This document shows, piece by piece, positions 24,757 to 37,800 of a stretch of 64,000 nt of DNA (position 1 is its first letter; each line of letters opens with the position of its first letter). The notes below the pieces were generated by a model. The model did not search any database. It had not been told where the DNA came from and was given only the letters and a program-made list of their open reading frames with translations. The DNA lies in the NCBI GenBank assembly GCA_035222895.1, contig JAVYIG010000068.1:248001-312000 (forward strand), read 5' to 3'. The DNA comes from Strongylocentrotus droebachiensis. Lineage: Eukaryota > Echinodermata > Echinoidea > Camarodonta > Strongylocentrotidae. The position numbers were made by a program, and so were the translations under genes.

Positions 24757-24911
24757 GTCATTAGTCACCTTTATGTCTATTGAGAGGGTATTGAAATTAG
24801 CAATATCTCTTTACGGAAATAACATTGGAAGCTCATATTATGCATAGAGAATCTCGGCATGGAACCATTGATACAGAGAACAAAATATTCTTTGGATTAG
24901 TCCGCTTTAAC

Positions 24912-24917
24912 TTTATT
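24912..24917 (-). terminator. possible poly(A) signal of the TRPA gene
   Basis: AATAAA on the minus strand, about 375 nt downstream of the TAA stop at 25294-25292. I did not see an earlier good signal. It lies just before the L1-like insertion, so the insertion would be outside the transcript. Confidence 0.4.
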
Positions 24918-25291
24918 TGAGCACAACCATTGTGCTACTGAATCTTTTGTGGCATGAAAGAGAAAGTTGAGTCCCGGTAAAGGTAAACAATAATGTGTGG
25001 GCTTTCTCATTTTTTTAAATGTCAGTTTGGACAAAAAAATGTCATAGTAGAAATAGAAATGCTTCCTGAAAACCATTGCCTTTCGTATGCTTTCATGTTC
25101 AAAGAGTTTGTGCGTGTACTGCTATATACCCTTACTGCGCTCGTAGTATGCGGTTTCCTGCAAAATTGAGCAAATATCTTCCAATTCTTATCATTCCAAA
25201 ACTTCACGGGGTACATCAATTCTTATATACTGCATATTCAAATTTTATGCCTAAGTCCCGCCCAAGGATAGAAACATCCACCTGAGCACAA

Positions 25292-25468
25292 TTATTCTTG
25301 CTTCTTATCTTTTTGTGAGATGAAACCATTCAGTATGCTGAGCTGGGTCTTCATATCGATGACATTCTCTGACAGTCCCATCAACCTTTTGCTGATGTCA
25401 TTCATTTCCTCTGCCACATCCTCTATCTTCATATCAGTTGTCTTGATGAACCCAACACTTTCATCTTT
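25292..25468 (-). CDS. TRPA exon W20: C-terminal coiled coil and stop
   Basis: 177 nt including TAA at 25294-25292. The acceptor is cttttatttccag. A heptad-rich helix (IEDVAEEMNDISKRLMGL, SENVIDMKTQLSIL) is followed by a basic end, QKDKKQE. TRPA1 channels assemble through a C-terminal coiled coil, and this exon fits that role. Confidence 0.93.
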   Translation of the reverse strand, partial: KDESVGFIKTTDMKIEDVAEEMNDISKRLMGLSENVIDMKTQLSILNGFISQKDKKQE

Positions 25469-28400
25469 CTGGAAATAAAAGATTCGGACAATTTTAAGTC
25501 ACGAGACCGGACGCTCAATAGCTCGACAGCCCATGTAACCGACAATGTTGGTCTTGTAAGCCCTTTGACAACGTTTTGTTAATAGTTTCACTAGACTGAC
25601 GGCACAAGAGACCGACAGCCCCCTAGACCGATAGCATTTTAGCCATGTTGAGAGGGATCACTATATAGCCTGATTTTGTTTTGTCGGTCTCGCGGGTTAT
25701 TGTTCTCGTGGACCTTTCGGAAGTATATCCTTTTAATCAAATTTATTATTATAGTCATGCATTTCTTTGTTTTGTCGGTCTCATCGAATGTTGGTCTACT
25801 GGAGTGAACCCAACAGAAGAATTTGAAATCAAGAAGAAAAGAGAAAACAAACAAACAAAGTGTCAGAATTTACCGTCCTCTCGAGTTCCTCAATGAAGAC
25901 GATCAATTGATCATGAGTTTCCTTGTAGCCAGTCCATTTGTAGTGAAGTTCGGACCAAGGCGAGATCTTTTTCCAGACCGGTATTACCTGGGACTTGATA
26001 ACGCTGCTCTGCCACAAGATCACGGGATTTTTTTCTTGAACGTCCAGGATCGCACCAGTCTACAAGACGTTTGGGTCATTGGAGTAGAAATAATGAAGAG
26101 AAAGGTTGAGTTGTGGAAAAGGTAAAAAGTGACCTTTCTCTTTCTTTTGACATGTTTGAATATCAGTTTGGGAGAATGTAAGAGTAGAAATGTCACATGA
26201 AATGGATCTCTCTTAAAATTCCCTCATATAAAAAAGAGATTAGTGATATGTCAAAACTGTGAACCACATTTTGATGCCATACGTGTGAAGTCCCTATTCC
26301 TCATAATTGTCCAGTGTACATCAATGTCAGTGATTTTCGGCAAGTAGATTGTTCGGCTTACCTCCAGAGCACGGTTATGCATCTTCGCCTTCGTCCGAAT
26401 TACTTCGATATCGTAAACTGCCAAACCAGTCTGTGAAAGAAAGATTCGTAATTCAGTACGGAAAATACCAAAAAACGCATTTAAAACGATCACAAAGACT
26501 TTCAAGAAATAAACTCAAAGGCAATTGTATACCCTATGGTATTACCCATATTAGGCATCACCGGACAACGTAATATTGATATTGTCACGTTTGCACAATT
26601 CAATAACTGATGTTTGGGCTAGCCTCCTGAATCGATTTCATTACACTACTCAGCCATCTAATAACTAAAATTATGATACTGATAGCAATGTCAACGTCAA
26701 CCAAATTATTTACGCCTCAATTTGAGTTTGAGTGACAACCAAAACAATATTAAAAAACAGACGAGCGTAACAAAGGTTGTGGTTTAACTTTAAGGTACAT
26801 TATTTTATGAGAAGTCAAACATGAAAAAGAGAGTGCTTTATCACGAAGACTTACCAGGAGATTCATGATGAGGATGGGCATGAAGATGATGAAGATGACA
26901 AATATGATATGCGTGGAGATCGGATAGAAGACCAAACTTGTGAAGTCTTCAGATGGAACCGGCTCGTATAGGTAGTCAATGTTGTGGAAAACGCCACTAT
27001 AGTCGATCTCTCCAGTCATCATTGCTAGGACTTTGCCTATGGAGTCCCAAAGGGTGTGGAAAGGTATCTAGAAAAAAGAATTATCATCATCGTTTAGCGT
27101 CTATTTTTTCCTTGCTGTAGGGTTGGACGTTTTCATTTCCCTTATGGCCCTCCTCCGGTATTCAGCATCCGCCTAGCTAAGTGAGTCCGAATTCAATTAA
27201 ATTCAATTCAATTCAAGGTTTATTAAAAACATGTGTCGCAGCCCAATGGCTGAATTGGTCATGTATACAATTAAGAACACTCAATGCATATTCAAACATA
27301 AAATACAGTTACAATGATTTGTCAATATTGAAATATATATAGTTAAATGATAAGATTGCTTGGGCAGCAAAAATAAGAAAACAGAATATAACATGAAGTC
27401 AGGAAAACGGAGAGGAGAAACATAAAGAAAAGAAGTAAAAGAGGGAGTTGTAGATTTTTTTTAGAGAGTCATTAAGATAATATACGAACATAAAAAATAT
27501 AAAAGAACATATTCTTTTCATAACATTGTTGAAGTTTGTTATTGCAAGTATTTGTGTTATTGCTTAGAAAAATGATATAATAAAAATAAAACAATTATTG
27601 CACTCTAACATTCCTTTTCCTTCAGATATAAAGTGGCTATTGAAGGGAAAGGGAAAGGAATTGTTTAATTTTGTTTTGTTATTATCTTATGGAGAGTACA
27701 AATCAGGAAACTTCAACATCTGTGAAAAGGGTATAATACAAATAAAAAATGGATATTAATTCATCTATTTTGATTAATTGGGCTTGGCTTTATCGATAAG
27801 ATCGACAAAGTAAGGTATGGGGCTATTTCGGAAATGATTGGTTTTGCACTTGAACTGTTGATATCTGGATGCATGGCGTAAGGAGATGGGTATGTTTTCC
27901 CGGAGAGGTAACCAGGTACTACATGTTGTGTGTTTAGCCAAGGATGTAGCGAAATCCAGACAAAGCTTTACTCTTCTGGATTCAAGCGTTGAAAGATCAC
28001 ATATTTGGCAAGCATTGGTATAGTTTGTGTATCGTGGACCCAGCATGATTCTACATACTCTTTTTTGAACTTGCTCCAAGCTTCTTATTTGTTTCTGTGT
28101 AAGCCCACCATTAAAAACGGGGGTACAGTATTCCATGACAGGACGAATATAGCCCGTATATACCAGTTTCAAATCAGCTAAAGACAGTCCATATCGTTTC
28201 AGAAGCCTAAACATATACAACTTTCTGTTACATTTTTTGAGGATTTCAGTGACATAGAGATCTCATTTCAGATTGGATTGTACAATGACACCAAGAATTT
28301 TGATAGATTGGAAGTTTTGCAGGGGTGAGTCATCAATATATAAAGTCGGCAAAATCATTTGATTGTTTTTTGAATAATCCCAACCCCACAACACTATTTA

Positions 28401-31400
28401 TGGTACCAATCAATGATCAAGAAATAACTGAAATTGTGAAAAATTTAAAGATTAGAAAGACCCCAGGTTATAATGATATTACCAATAAGTTACTGAAAAG
28501 TGTCTTTAAAGAAATAATCGTACCTGTAACTCATATTATGAATATTTCAATGTTAAATGGCATAGTACCTGGAAAAATTAAGATAGCAAAAGTTGTATCG
28601 ATTTTTAAAAAGGGTGATCCTCTAGAACGTAGTAATTACAGGCCAATCTCTCTACTCACCACTTTATCAAAGATTCTTGAAAAACTGATCTACACTCGAA
28701 CATTTTATTTTTTCACACGTTGTGGAATTTTGGCGGACTCTCAGTTTGGATTTCGTAAGAAACATTCTACTTCTCATGCTATACTACTTTTTATTAATAA
28801 AATTGCGTCCGCTCTTGACAACCGCTGTCATACTGTTGGATTATTTTTGGATTTTTCCAAGGCATTTGACACGATTGATCATAACATTTTGTTTAAAAAA
28901 CTTCAGCAATATATGGTGTCAGGGGTAAGGCGTTGGAGTGGTACAAAAGTTACCTCAGTAGTCGTACACAGTTTGTTTCATTAAATGGGATTGCATCGAG
29001 TGTCAAGCCTGTCACGTGCGGTGTTCCTCAGGTTTTTTTTTAGGGCCTCTACTATTCATAACATATATAAATGACTTCAAATTTTCATCCCAACTATTGT
29101 CATTTATACTATACGCAGATGACTCAAGCATATTTTATTCTCATCAGAATCCTCAAATTCTTGTTGAAACTGTAAATTCGGAACTTGAGAATATTGCACA
29201 ATGGATTTTTGCGAATAGACTGTCACTGAACTTGGACAAAACTAATATCATATTATTTAGCAATTCAATCTCCGATTTACCTGGAGATATCTATTTCAAC
29301 AATGTTAAAATTAAGAAAGTAAAATCGACCAAGTTTCTTGGCCTGTTTATCGATGATAAAATGTCCTGGAAAATACATACAAATTATTTGTGTTCATTAC
29401 TATCAAGAAATGCTGGTGTGATATACAAACTGAAACCTATGTTCCCATCATATGTATTGCAAATGTTGTACTCCACTTTAATGTTGCCCTACTTGAACTA
29501 TGGTATTCTTGCCTGGGGTAGTTCATTGAAACTTCAACTGGACAAAATCCTGGTTGTTCAAAAAAGAGCAATGCGAACAATTTGCAATGTACCTATTCGT
29601 ACTCACTCGAGCCCTCTTTTCTTTAATACTAAAGTACTGAGAGTTCGGGATATTTTTAATTAACAATTAGGCTGCCTCATGTTTCAGCTGAATAACAACG
29701 AACTGCCCCAGGCACTATCTTATTTGTTTAAGAAAAGAAAATCAAGTCCACGAATATTCTACCCGACAGGCGTTTTCCTATCACCTTCCTAGAACGAGAA
29801 CAAGCTTTGCTCGAAATACCTTGAGGTCCTAAGTTCTGGAATTCTCTCGATTCTGTGATTAAAAGGTCTGTAAGTGTACATGTATTCAGAAGAAAATTGA
29901 AAAGTTATTATTTGAATACATATTGTCATTCCTGATTCCTGACTATTCTTGTCTCCAAACTGTATACTTTTGTTCATTACAATGAGTAACTAACGGTATG
30001 ACCATACCAACTATGTTTATAATATACTCATATCGAGAACAAACTATATTGTAATATTGTTTCAATACGCTGCAGATATATTCCCTTCCCTTTTCCTTGT
30101 CTTTTGTAGTTAATTGTGAGTATCGGTTCATGTATCCCTGTAATCTCCCTTTCCCTTTTTTAGCGTGCATTTGTATTTGTATTTTATAAACTTTACTTTA
30201 GTTAATTATGTCATTTTTAGTTTAAGGAGCCTATCCACAAAAAGCTCTGCTTTTCCATAGGCTCCGCCACTTTATCTCTTAAGTTAAACTTAATGGACAA
30301 TATTCTGAATAGTGTGTACCGGTATTGTATGCACATGTATAAAATAATCATTTTCAATATGTTGTTACACTCTTTGTAAAATGAGATATTGTGGAAACCA
30401 ATTAACTATCTAAACTATCTAAACTATCTAATATAAAGTTGGCATGGCAGGTTTTTTTTTGGAGAATGTCACACTTAGTGAAAAACACTTTGAAGGATTT
30501 AACTTCATGTGATTTTGACAGGACCACTGACCCAAACTGTAGAGGACAGCTGGTAAGTCAGAGGGATCGGTTACTTTACGACATTCCAACAAAGTAAGAT
30601 CATCTACGTATTTATAGCAATCGATTGGTATGTTTTCACAAGTATCGTTCATCATCACTAGGAAGAGGATTGGGCCCAATTTAGTTCCTTGGGCTACACC
30701 AGCATAATTAGGTAAGTATTGAGATAGAGTGCCTTGGTATCTGACACACTGTTGACGGTGTTCCAAAAAACTAATAATCCATTCAATGGTGCATGGCCGT
30801 ACATTGAGTTTCATCAATTTTCTAATAAAAATGTTATGATCCAGCCTGTCGAAAGCTTGTGAAGTCGGTACATACAACAGTGGATAAGCTATTGCTCATT
30901 TCACCATTTTCATAGAGATTGTGGAGTAAAATAACCAGATAATTAGTGATCGATAAACCAGGGCGGTTTCAAAATTGCCGGGCGTCAATTTGTCGACGAT
31001 ATCCTCAAGCAGCCATTTGGCTATGACAGATTCTACAACTTTAGCAAATTGACTGGTTAGTGCAATTGGTCGGAGATTATTGATGGTTGTTAAAGGTACA
31101 CACAATTCATAGGCATATTCTTTCAAAATCCGAAGAGGTAAGTCACTGGTTAATCCAGCTTTACCAGTCTGTAATTTTCTTAATTTTGAATACACCTCAT
31201 AAACTTGAGCCTCAGGACATGAACATGGACATGATAAGAAGGCAGGTAAAGTCTCTCTGTCAAGAGATGGAAGGTCAGATGCTATTGAGACAAAATGGTT
31301 GTTAATTGTGTTCGCTGCTACTAGGATCAGTACCAGCAGGCGCGTACGCAGGACTTTTTCAAGGGGGGGGTTTTAACATTTATAAATCGGGCCGAAAATT

Positions 31401-31617
31401 TCGTAACGACTCAGCCCACCGCTGAATAAGCGGGGGGGGGGGGGGGGGGGGGCGGTAAGAGGACACTTTTTTTTTTTTTTTGGAGTCCCAAAAAAATCGC
31501 AACGACTCAGCTGACCGCTGAATAAGCGGGGGGGGGGGGGGGGGGTAAGAGGACACTTTTTTTTTTTTTTTTGGAGTCCCCAAAAAATCGCAACGACTCA
31601 GCTGACCGCTGAATAAG

Positions 31618-31663
<46 letters not shown>

Positions 31664-31776
31664 AAGCGGACACCTTTTTTTTTTTTTTTTGACCTCGAAA
31701 TTTGAAAATTTGACATTTTGCTCCGCTGGGGGGGGGGGGGGGGTAGGGTCACCTGTTTTTGGTCAGTCATGGGGGT

Positions 31777-31812
<36 letters not shown>

Positions 31813-34800
31813 AAAAAAAAAAAAAAAAAAAATCCAAAAGGGGGGGGGGGGGGGGGTTTAGGGGGGTTTGGGGGGGGGGGGGGTTCATACACATAAAAAT
31901 ACCAAAGGGGGGGGGGGTTAACCCCCCAAACCCCCCCCCCCTGCGTACGCGCATGAGTACCAGGGATATCAATAGTTACTGGGTCAGTATTTCTATTAGT
32001 AAGTATTTTGTATTTGTTTGTACCATGTTGATGGGTTTTCAGTTTTTATATTACTGACACGAGTGCTATAATAATGACGTTTAGCCTCAGATAGGGAATG
32101 AATAACTTTATTCCTGAGCTTACGCCATAATGTTTTGTTACTTTTCTTGAAGGCCTGTTGCCTACTTTGGATTAGAGATTTAATATGTGGGGTTATCCAC
32201 GGTTTATCAACATTGTAGGTACGTACTTCTTTTGTTGGTAAGTGTCGGTCTAGTTTGTCATAGTTTCACTTTTTCAGATGGATCTTTTGTTTGGTAGATT
32301 TCTTCCCATGTGTGTCCTGTGATCCATTGACCAAAATCTCTTAATCCACTATCTCTTAATGGGCGGACTATCCTTCTCTTGACAGTTCTGTTATGTCTAT
32401 TACATGGTTGTTACAGGTTGCCATAACATACAGTTGTGGTCAGTACTCAGACCAAGAGATGAGAGTACTGAAACTGGTAAGTAAAACTGGTCGAAATTTG
32501 TAATTATTTTATCCAAAATATTATTACCTCTGGCAGCTTGCTTAACTACCTGCGTTAATCGATCATTCTTTAGTAAAGGTTGAATGTTTAGATCATTGGT
32601 GTCACCAACAATAGCTACTTCTGCGTCAGGATGTTGCATTAACAAATCATCAATGGCAGTTATGGAATGATTCAAATATGAATCAAATTATCAAGATTAC
32701 TGAATTAGAATTCGTTTGTCTATTTATATATTTATTATATTAGTAGTCATATACGATGAAAAGGATCGGACAGCTGAAGCTGCCCTATGGGACTCCACAT
32801 TATACTGATAGCACGCTAAAAATATGAAAACTGACGGGAACAAAATCTATAAAAACGTAATACATGTACCCGGACAACCAGATGAACCATTGTTCTAGTT
32901 TGAAAGGCTGTGCATGGGTGATGTTTATTTACAGTTTCACTCTAAAACAATTGACACTTTTCAAACTAAAACTGTATTTGTTTTTTCATTACTCTCATCG
33001 TATATTTAAATATAATGTCAGAATACCTGATTTGAAAGTAAGATGCAGAAGACAACTGCAAAAGACAAAATGAATATGCCGGCAACCAAGATGAAGCTTA
33101 GAAGAGTAGATAGTACTTCTGTGGAAGAGAAATGATATACCACGAAAATATGTGTTCAGTGGCTCGGTCAGGGCGATCGTTAAGGTTATTCGCAGGCAAC
33201 GAATCCGAGACTGGGTTGGCATTTTCATTTTTGTCTGATCTAATGAATAATAAACGATGGTGGGAATTTTGAATGCCGCCCCCACTACCACCACGAGGGC
33301 ACCAAGTTACATCCTCATATAATTACATGATGTATATCGATTCCAGTTTTTGCAATGGGTCAAAAGAACCATTTCCCAAGTGGTCGCCCTTCCCTTTGGA
33401 CCCTTTACATGTATTGGGGACAGGGTACCATATTCATGATATATTTTGTTTTTACCTAAAAACATGAGGACGTAGATTCCGAGGAATGGGAAGGTCTGGA
33501 GAGAGAGGATAAAGTTGAACCATGTCAGGAACACTGCAAATGCACCAAGTTGCCATTGCCATTCCTAAAACAAAACAGAAGACACGAGTTGTGTCCAATT
33601 AAATGAAAAATAAGAACCCGAACGTCACTATTTTAATCAAAATGGCAGCTCCCATGAGCAAATGGCTATCAAGGAAACTGAAAACTTTGGAGAGATTGTT
33701 TTCCTAGCTATTTAAGCAAATAGGAGTAATTTCAAGATATTTTTAACTGGCCGACAGATTCTAATCAGATTATCAGCTCATGTTTTCTTGGCTTCACTCT
33801 ACTCTATAGACCGAGAAGGTTGAGTTCTGGCATTAAAGGGTACAACAAAATAAAAAATTCTGAGCTCTCTCATTCTAGTTATGTTATTTTTGTAAGAATA
33901 TGTGAAAGACTTGCCCCCTGAAAAGTTATGCTCTTCAAATGTCCCCATATTCGAAATTCAGTCTAACTCGCTTCAGTGACCACCTGTATAGAAAGACCGC
34001 CTGTCTACAAAGACCACACATTTTTTGTTTCCCTCGAAAAATTGTTTCTCATTGAAACATGTAGGCTAGTAAAGGAACCTGTACATAAAAAACACCTTCC
34101 TATAAAGACCACTTTTTCTAGTCTACCTTGGTTGGTCTTTATAGACAGGTTTCACTGTATGTCGACAGGTTGTGAGCACTTATATTTTCTCCCCTATTTT
34201 GACCCCGAAAATTTGAAAATCGCGCGGCCGATATTTCGCTCAGTTGGGGGAGGGGGGGGGGGGGGGGGGCAAGGCCCGCTCGGCCACCCCCTGTATCCGC
34301 GCCTGGTTCTGACAGAACGTACGCGTGGGTCCATCATAACGTACATGGAAGGCCGTTGATGACATTAGTCGTATGCCCCAAACGTATGGAACGCGGCACA
34401 CGTCTGCTAAATAACAGTTATGCACACTTAATAACAATACCACGCGTGCGTAATGACAATGACGATGACAATGACAATTTACTCTCATGTCACCCACATT
34501 GGGGTATGGGAGAAGTTTACAATCAGTTTGAATTTGTCAATTTAACACTGTAAAATATACAATACAAATAGAATTAATGTTAATCAATACAAAATAACAC
34601 TATCGACAATAGTTAAAAAAAACATTATGATGATAATAATAATAACAATATTGATGATGATAATAATAATAATCAAAAACAAAACGATAATATTAATTAA
34701 AACGATAATTAATGACGATATTAAAGGTAGGCGTTACTACTGCAGCTAGAAGGGATTATACCACACAGCGAGCCATCGAGGTCACTGTGACAGGTGGCTA

Positions 34801-37800
34801 TCTCATTAACTCAGCTCTCATTTAACATAAGAAAAAGAGGATCATGGGGGACCAACAGGCACCGATTTGGGAAGTTTTCTATATAGAGGGAGCAAGTAGC
34901 TACAAGTAGGACAGTGTGCCTTTAATGGAAGCAATTGAAAAAGAAATTTACTGGCACCAGTAAATTGATATCTGAATTAATGAATTACTAAAAATATTCT
35001 CGATAATAATTTAATAAATTGATATAAGACAAAAAAGAGAAACATAAAGTTAATATTGAACTCATAACATGTTTTATGCACATACTTAAATTAATGAAAA
35101 CGAAGCATTATTTTTCGACAGAATTTTACTAAGTTTAAACGTGTTTGTACACTATTGGAGTTAAAAAGCTGATCCATTTTCAGTGTATTTGGTCTTTCAG
35201 TAAAATATATATCGATGAACAATTTTCTGTCTGAACGAAAGGTAGGGCATACAAACAAGTAATGAAACTCATCCCCAAGCGATTGCAAACTGCACAGCGT
35301 ACATAGCCTAATTTACCTTGGAGTATTTGAATATCTACCAGCTACAATCGGCAGGTAATGATTGCCACAGCGAAAACGACTTAATATTCTCCGATCTCTC
35401 TTAATGAGATCGATTAAGTATCTTTCTAAACATAAAGAATGTTTGAAGATTCGATATTTAACACAATGCGAATTATCTTACATACAAGCAGACCAATACT
35501 GAGCATGATAATCTTTCAATCGACTTTCCACAGTTTGTTTGACCCACTCAAAGCTAGTATTTTCACAAATTTCCCATAAATTAGACATCCCCATATTGTC
35601 CAGAGTCAGCTTGATTTTTATTAACCAAGGTGCCTGATATATATTTTTTCTCAAAGAGTAGTTTTAAGATAATATACACCTTACCAGAAAATTTATCTTG
35701 TCCACTATGTACAATCCTACACCAGAAGTTTATCATTCTGCTTTCGATATATTTCTCAAGTTTAAGCCTCCCCACTTCACCAAGTACCATACAATTTGCA
35801 GTTGTTTTGTTGACAGAAAGGGCTTGCTTACAAAATTTCATGTGGAAAATTTCAAGATCATGTAGCACTTCAAATCCCCATATCTCACTTCCATAGAGCA
35901 GAATTGGCAACACAAGTTGATCAAATAATTCCAAGAGGATATCAATAGGTTAGTGCAGTTGGTAAGTTTTAGATAATAGACTATACATTGCTCGTCTAGC
36001 TTGATTAAGTTGCTTAATTTGTGCTTTACGAAATTTGTTGTAGTTAAAAGTAGTTCCAAGATAGACGTTTTCATCAACAAATTCTACAATATCATCATTA
36101 AATTTAGATATAGGAATTTTTCGAACTTTACCACGAGAAAATACATGTCAGAACCACGCGTATGCTCTGACATGCACGCGTATGGTCTTGGCACGCGTTT
36201 TGAGGGCAAGGGCCAACCATATATTTTATGCAAGCGCGGACAGACGGGGTGCGTTGAGTAGTCTACTCACAAGAGTGAGAGTGTATTTAAAATAGAAAAT
36301 CTATCTAGAAAGCGCTATTTGGAGCTCATTTTTTAAATATAGTATTTCGACATGGACCTACTAACATACGAAACTAAACATTTGTTGGTGAATGCTACAC
36401 TTTCATATCAATATAGATAATATGCTCACAGCCTTAAGCGTGACGTCATGATACTGTTGATCACTAAATCCGGGCAGGATGAAGAGAATAGTGAAGACAT
36501 GACAGCTAATCACGCGTAAGACAATACGAAGACCCCGGAAAGAGCTCAGCGTTGATTTTCTGAACACCCACACGCCATAAAGCTGATCAAGAGAAAAAGA
36601 AAACAAGGAAAAAAACATAATGAAAACTAGCGCGCATCTGCTCGCCCGGAAACGTCCACAGAGGCTTTAACACGTAAATCATCATGTTTTTAGCACGTTT
36701 TCCCCACTAAAACACATGTATCTTTAAATTGGGTAATCGCCGCATAAAGGGGTGAACAGATTCTCAAAGTTCATTATTCTAGCTTCGTGATCATGTATGT
36801 TTTACTCAAGTAATGACACGAAACCAGTGATCATTTTTCTTTCAAACTTGGGCATTCGATGGCAACTGTCTATGGAGAGAACATAAATTTGACCCTAAAT
36901 TTGCTACCCCGCGTTGTTTATCCGGACGTGACAGGATAAGTCGATGTCATGTCGCAGAGGGGTGAACGGTTTTGGAAAGAAGATGAAATTCCCCGTCCAC
37001 TCATATAAGATCCATGGTACGTATTGGTTAGATATCCAGTGATAATTTTGTCTTCAAAGTTTTCGTATAATAAGCAGAATCGCTACGAAGGTCACCCGGT
37101 ATGTGACCACGTGGCCTGTGTTGTGTGTGGTATGCGAATTAATAGGTCTGCTCCGTGGCACACACACACGGACCTTATGCGCGTTTAGGGCCAAACGTTT
37201 TCATTATGAACCCGAAATAATTATCTTCCCTGCAAAATGTGTCTGTACATTTCTATAGATACGTTTAATCAAAAGAGATAAATCATCTACGAAACACAAT
37301 TAAAGAACTATTTTCCCCTACGAAAATTCTACACAGATTAATAATTAGCTTAATTTTGTTAAACTGTTATTGAAAAAGGATATCAAACTTGCAGCAAGTA
37401 TTTTTGGTATTACAAAAATATAACCAGAACATTAAGATCACAAAGCTCTGAAGAATATGAAGTTATATGATCATTTCAGAGTCAAATATTACCTTTTTGA
37501 TATTAACTAATGGCTGCCTCATGCCCCAGGCGCAACGCCAAACCGAACCCAAACAATACCGACAGATTCTTCGCCATTCTGTGTATAATAGTGAATTCCA
37601 CTCCAAAACGAATTTTTCCTGAACATGATCCCTAAAAGAGTAAATTCCGCTGCTAGGTTCGTTCATATTATGCCGCAGTAAATGCAGTAAATGTGTGTGT
37701 TTAGGCCTTCTAAATGAATGGCGAGTGGGCGGGGACGAAAAAAGTAGCTGCGCGCAAAAATGGTCCTACGCGCGTGCACGTACTCTCTTATCTGTACGTA

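Larger units (their letters stand above)
27190..32700 (-). mobile_element. LINE-B, minus strand, in the S5-pore intron, twice interrupted
   Basis: Endonuclease remnant at 32675-32400 (AEVAIVGDTNDLN, STDHNCMLWQP). Reverse transcriptase at about 31195-30440 (KAGLTSDLPLRILKEYAYEL, AFDRLDHNIF, AGVAQGTKLGPILF, catalytic YVDDLTLLE), C-terminal part at 28337-27774 (YTGYIRPVMEYCTPVFNGGL, SLEQVQKRVCRIML), then a 3' end near 27190-27230 with (GAATT)n. It is interrupted by the plus-strand LINE at 28347-30430 and the MITE at 31337-31955. The AQGTKLGP and YVDD box type differs from the other LINEs here. Frames are broken. Outer ends are approximate. Confidence 0.85.

Noticed and set aside
25500..25790. 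Possible inverted repeat of agaccgac/gtcggtctc words
   Set aside because: Matches are only 8-12 bp with irregular spacing, not enough to define an element.
31380..31770. Proline- and lysine-rich frames
   Set aside because: They arise from the poly-G/poly-T interior of the hAT-like MITE. The same applies to 14789-15034.
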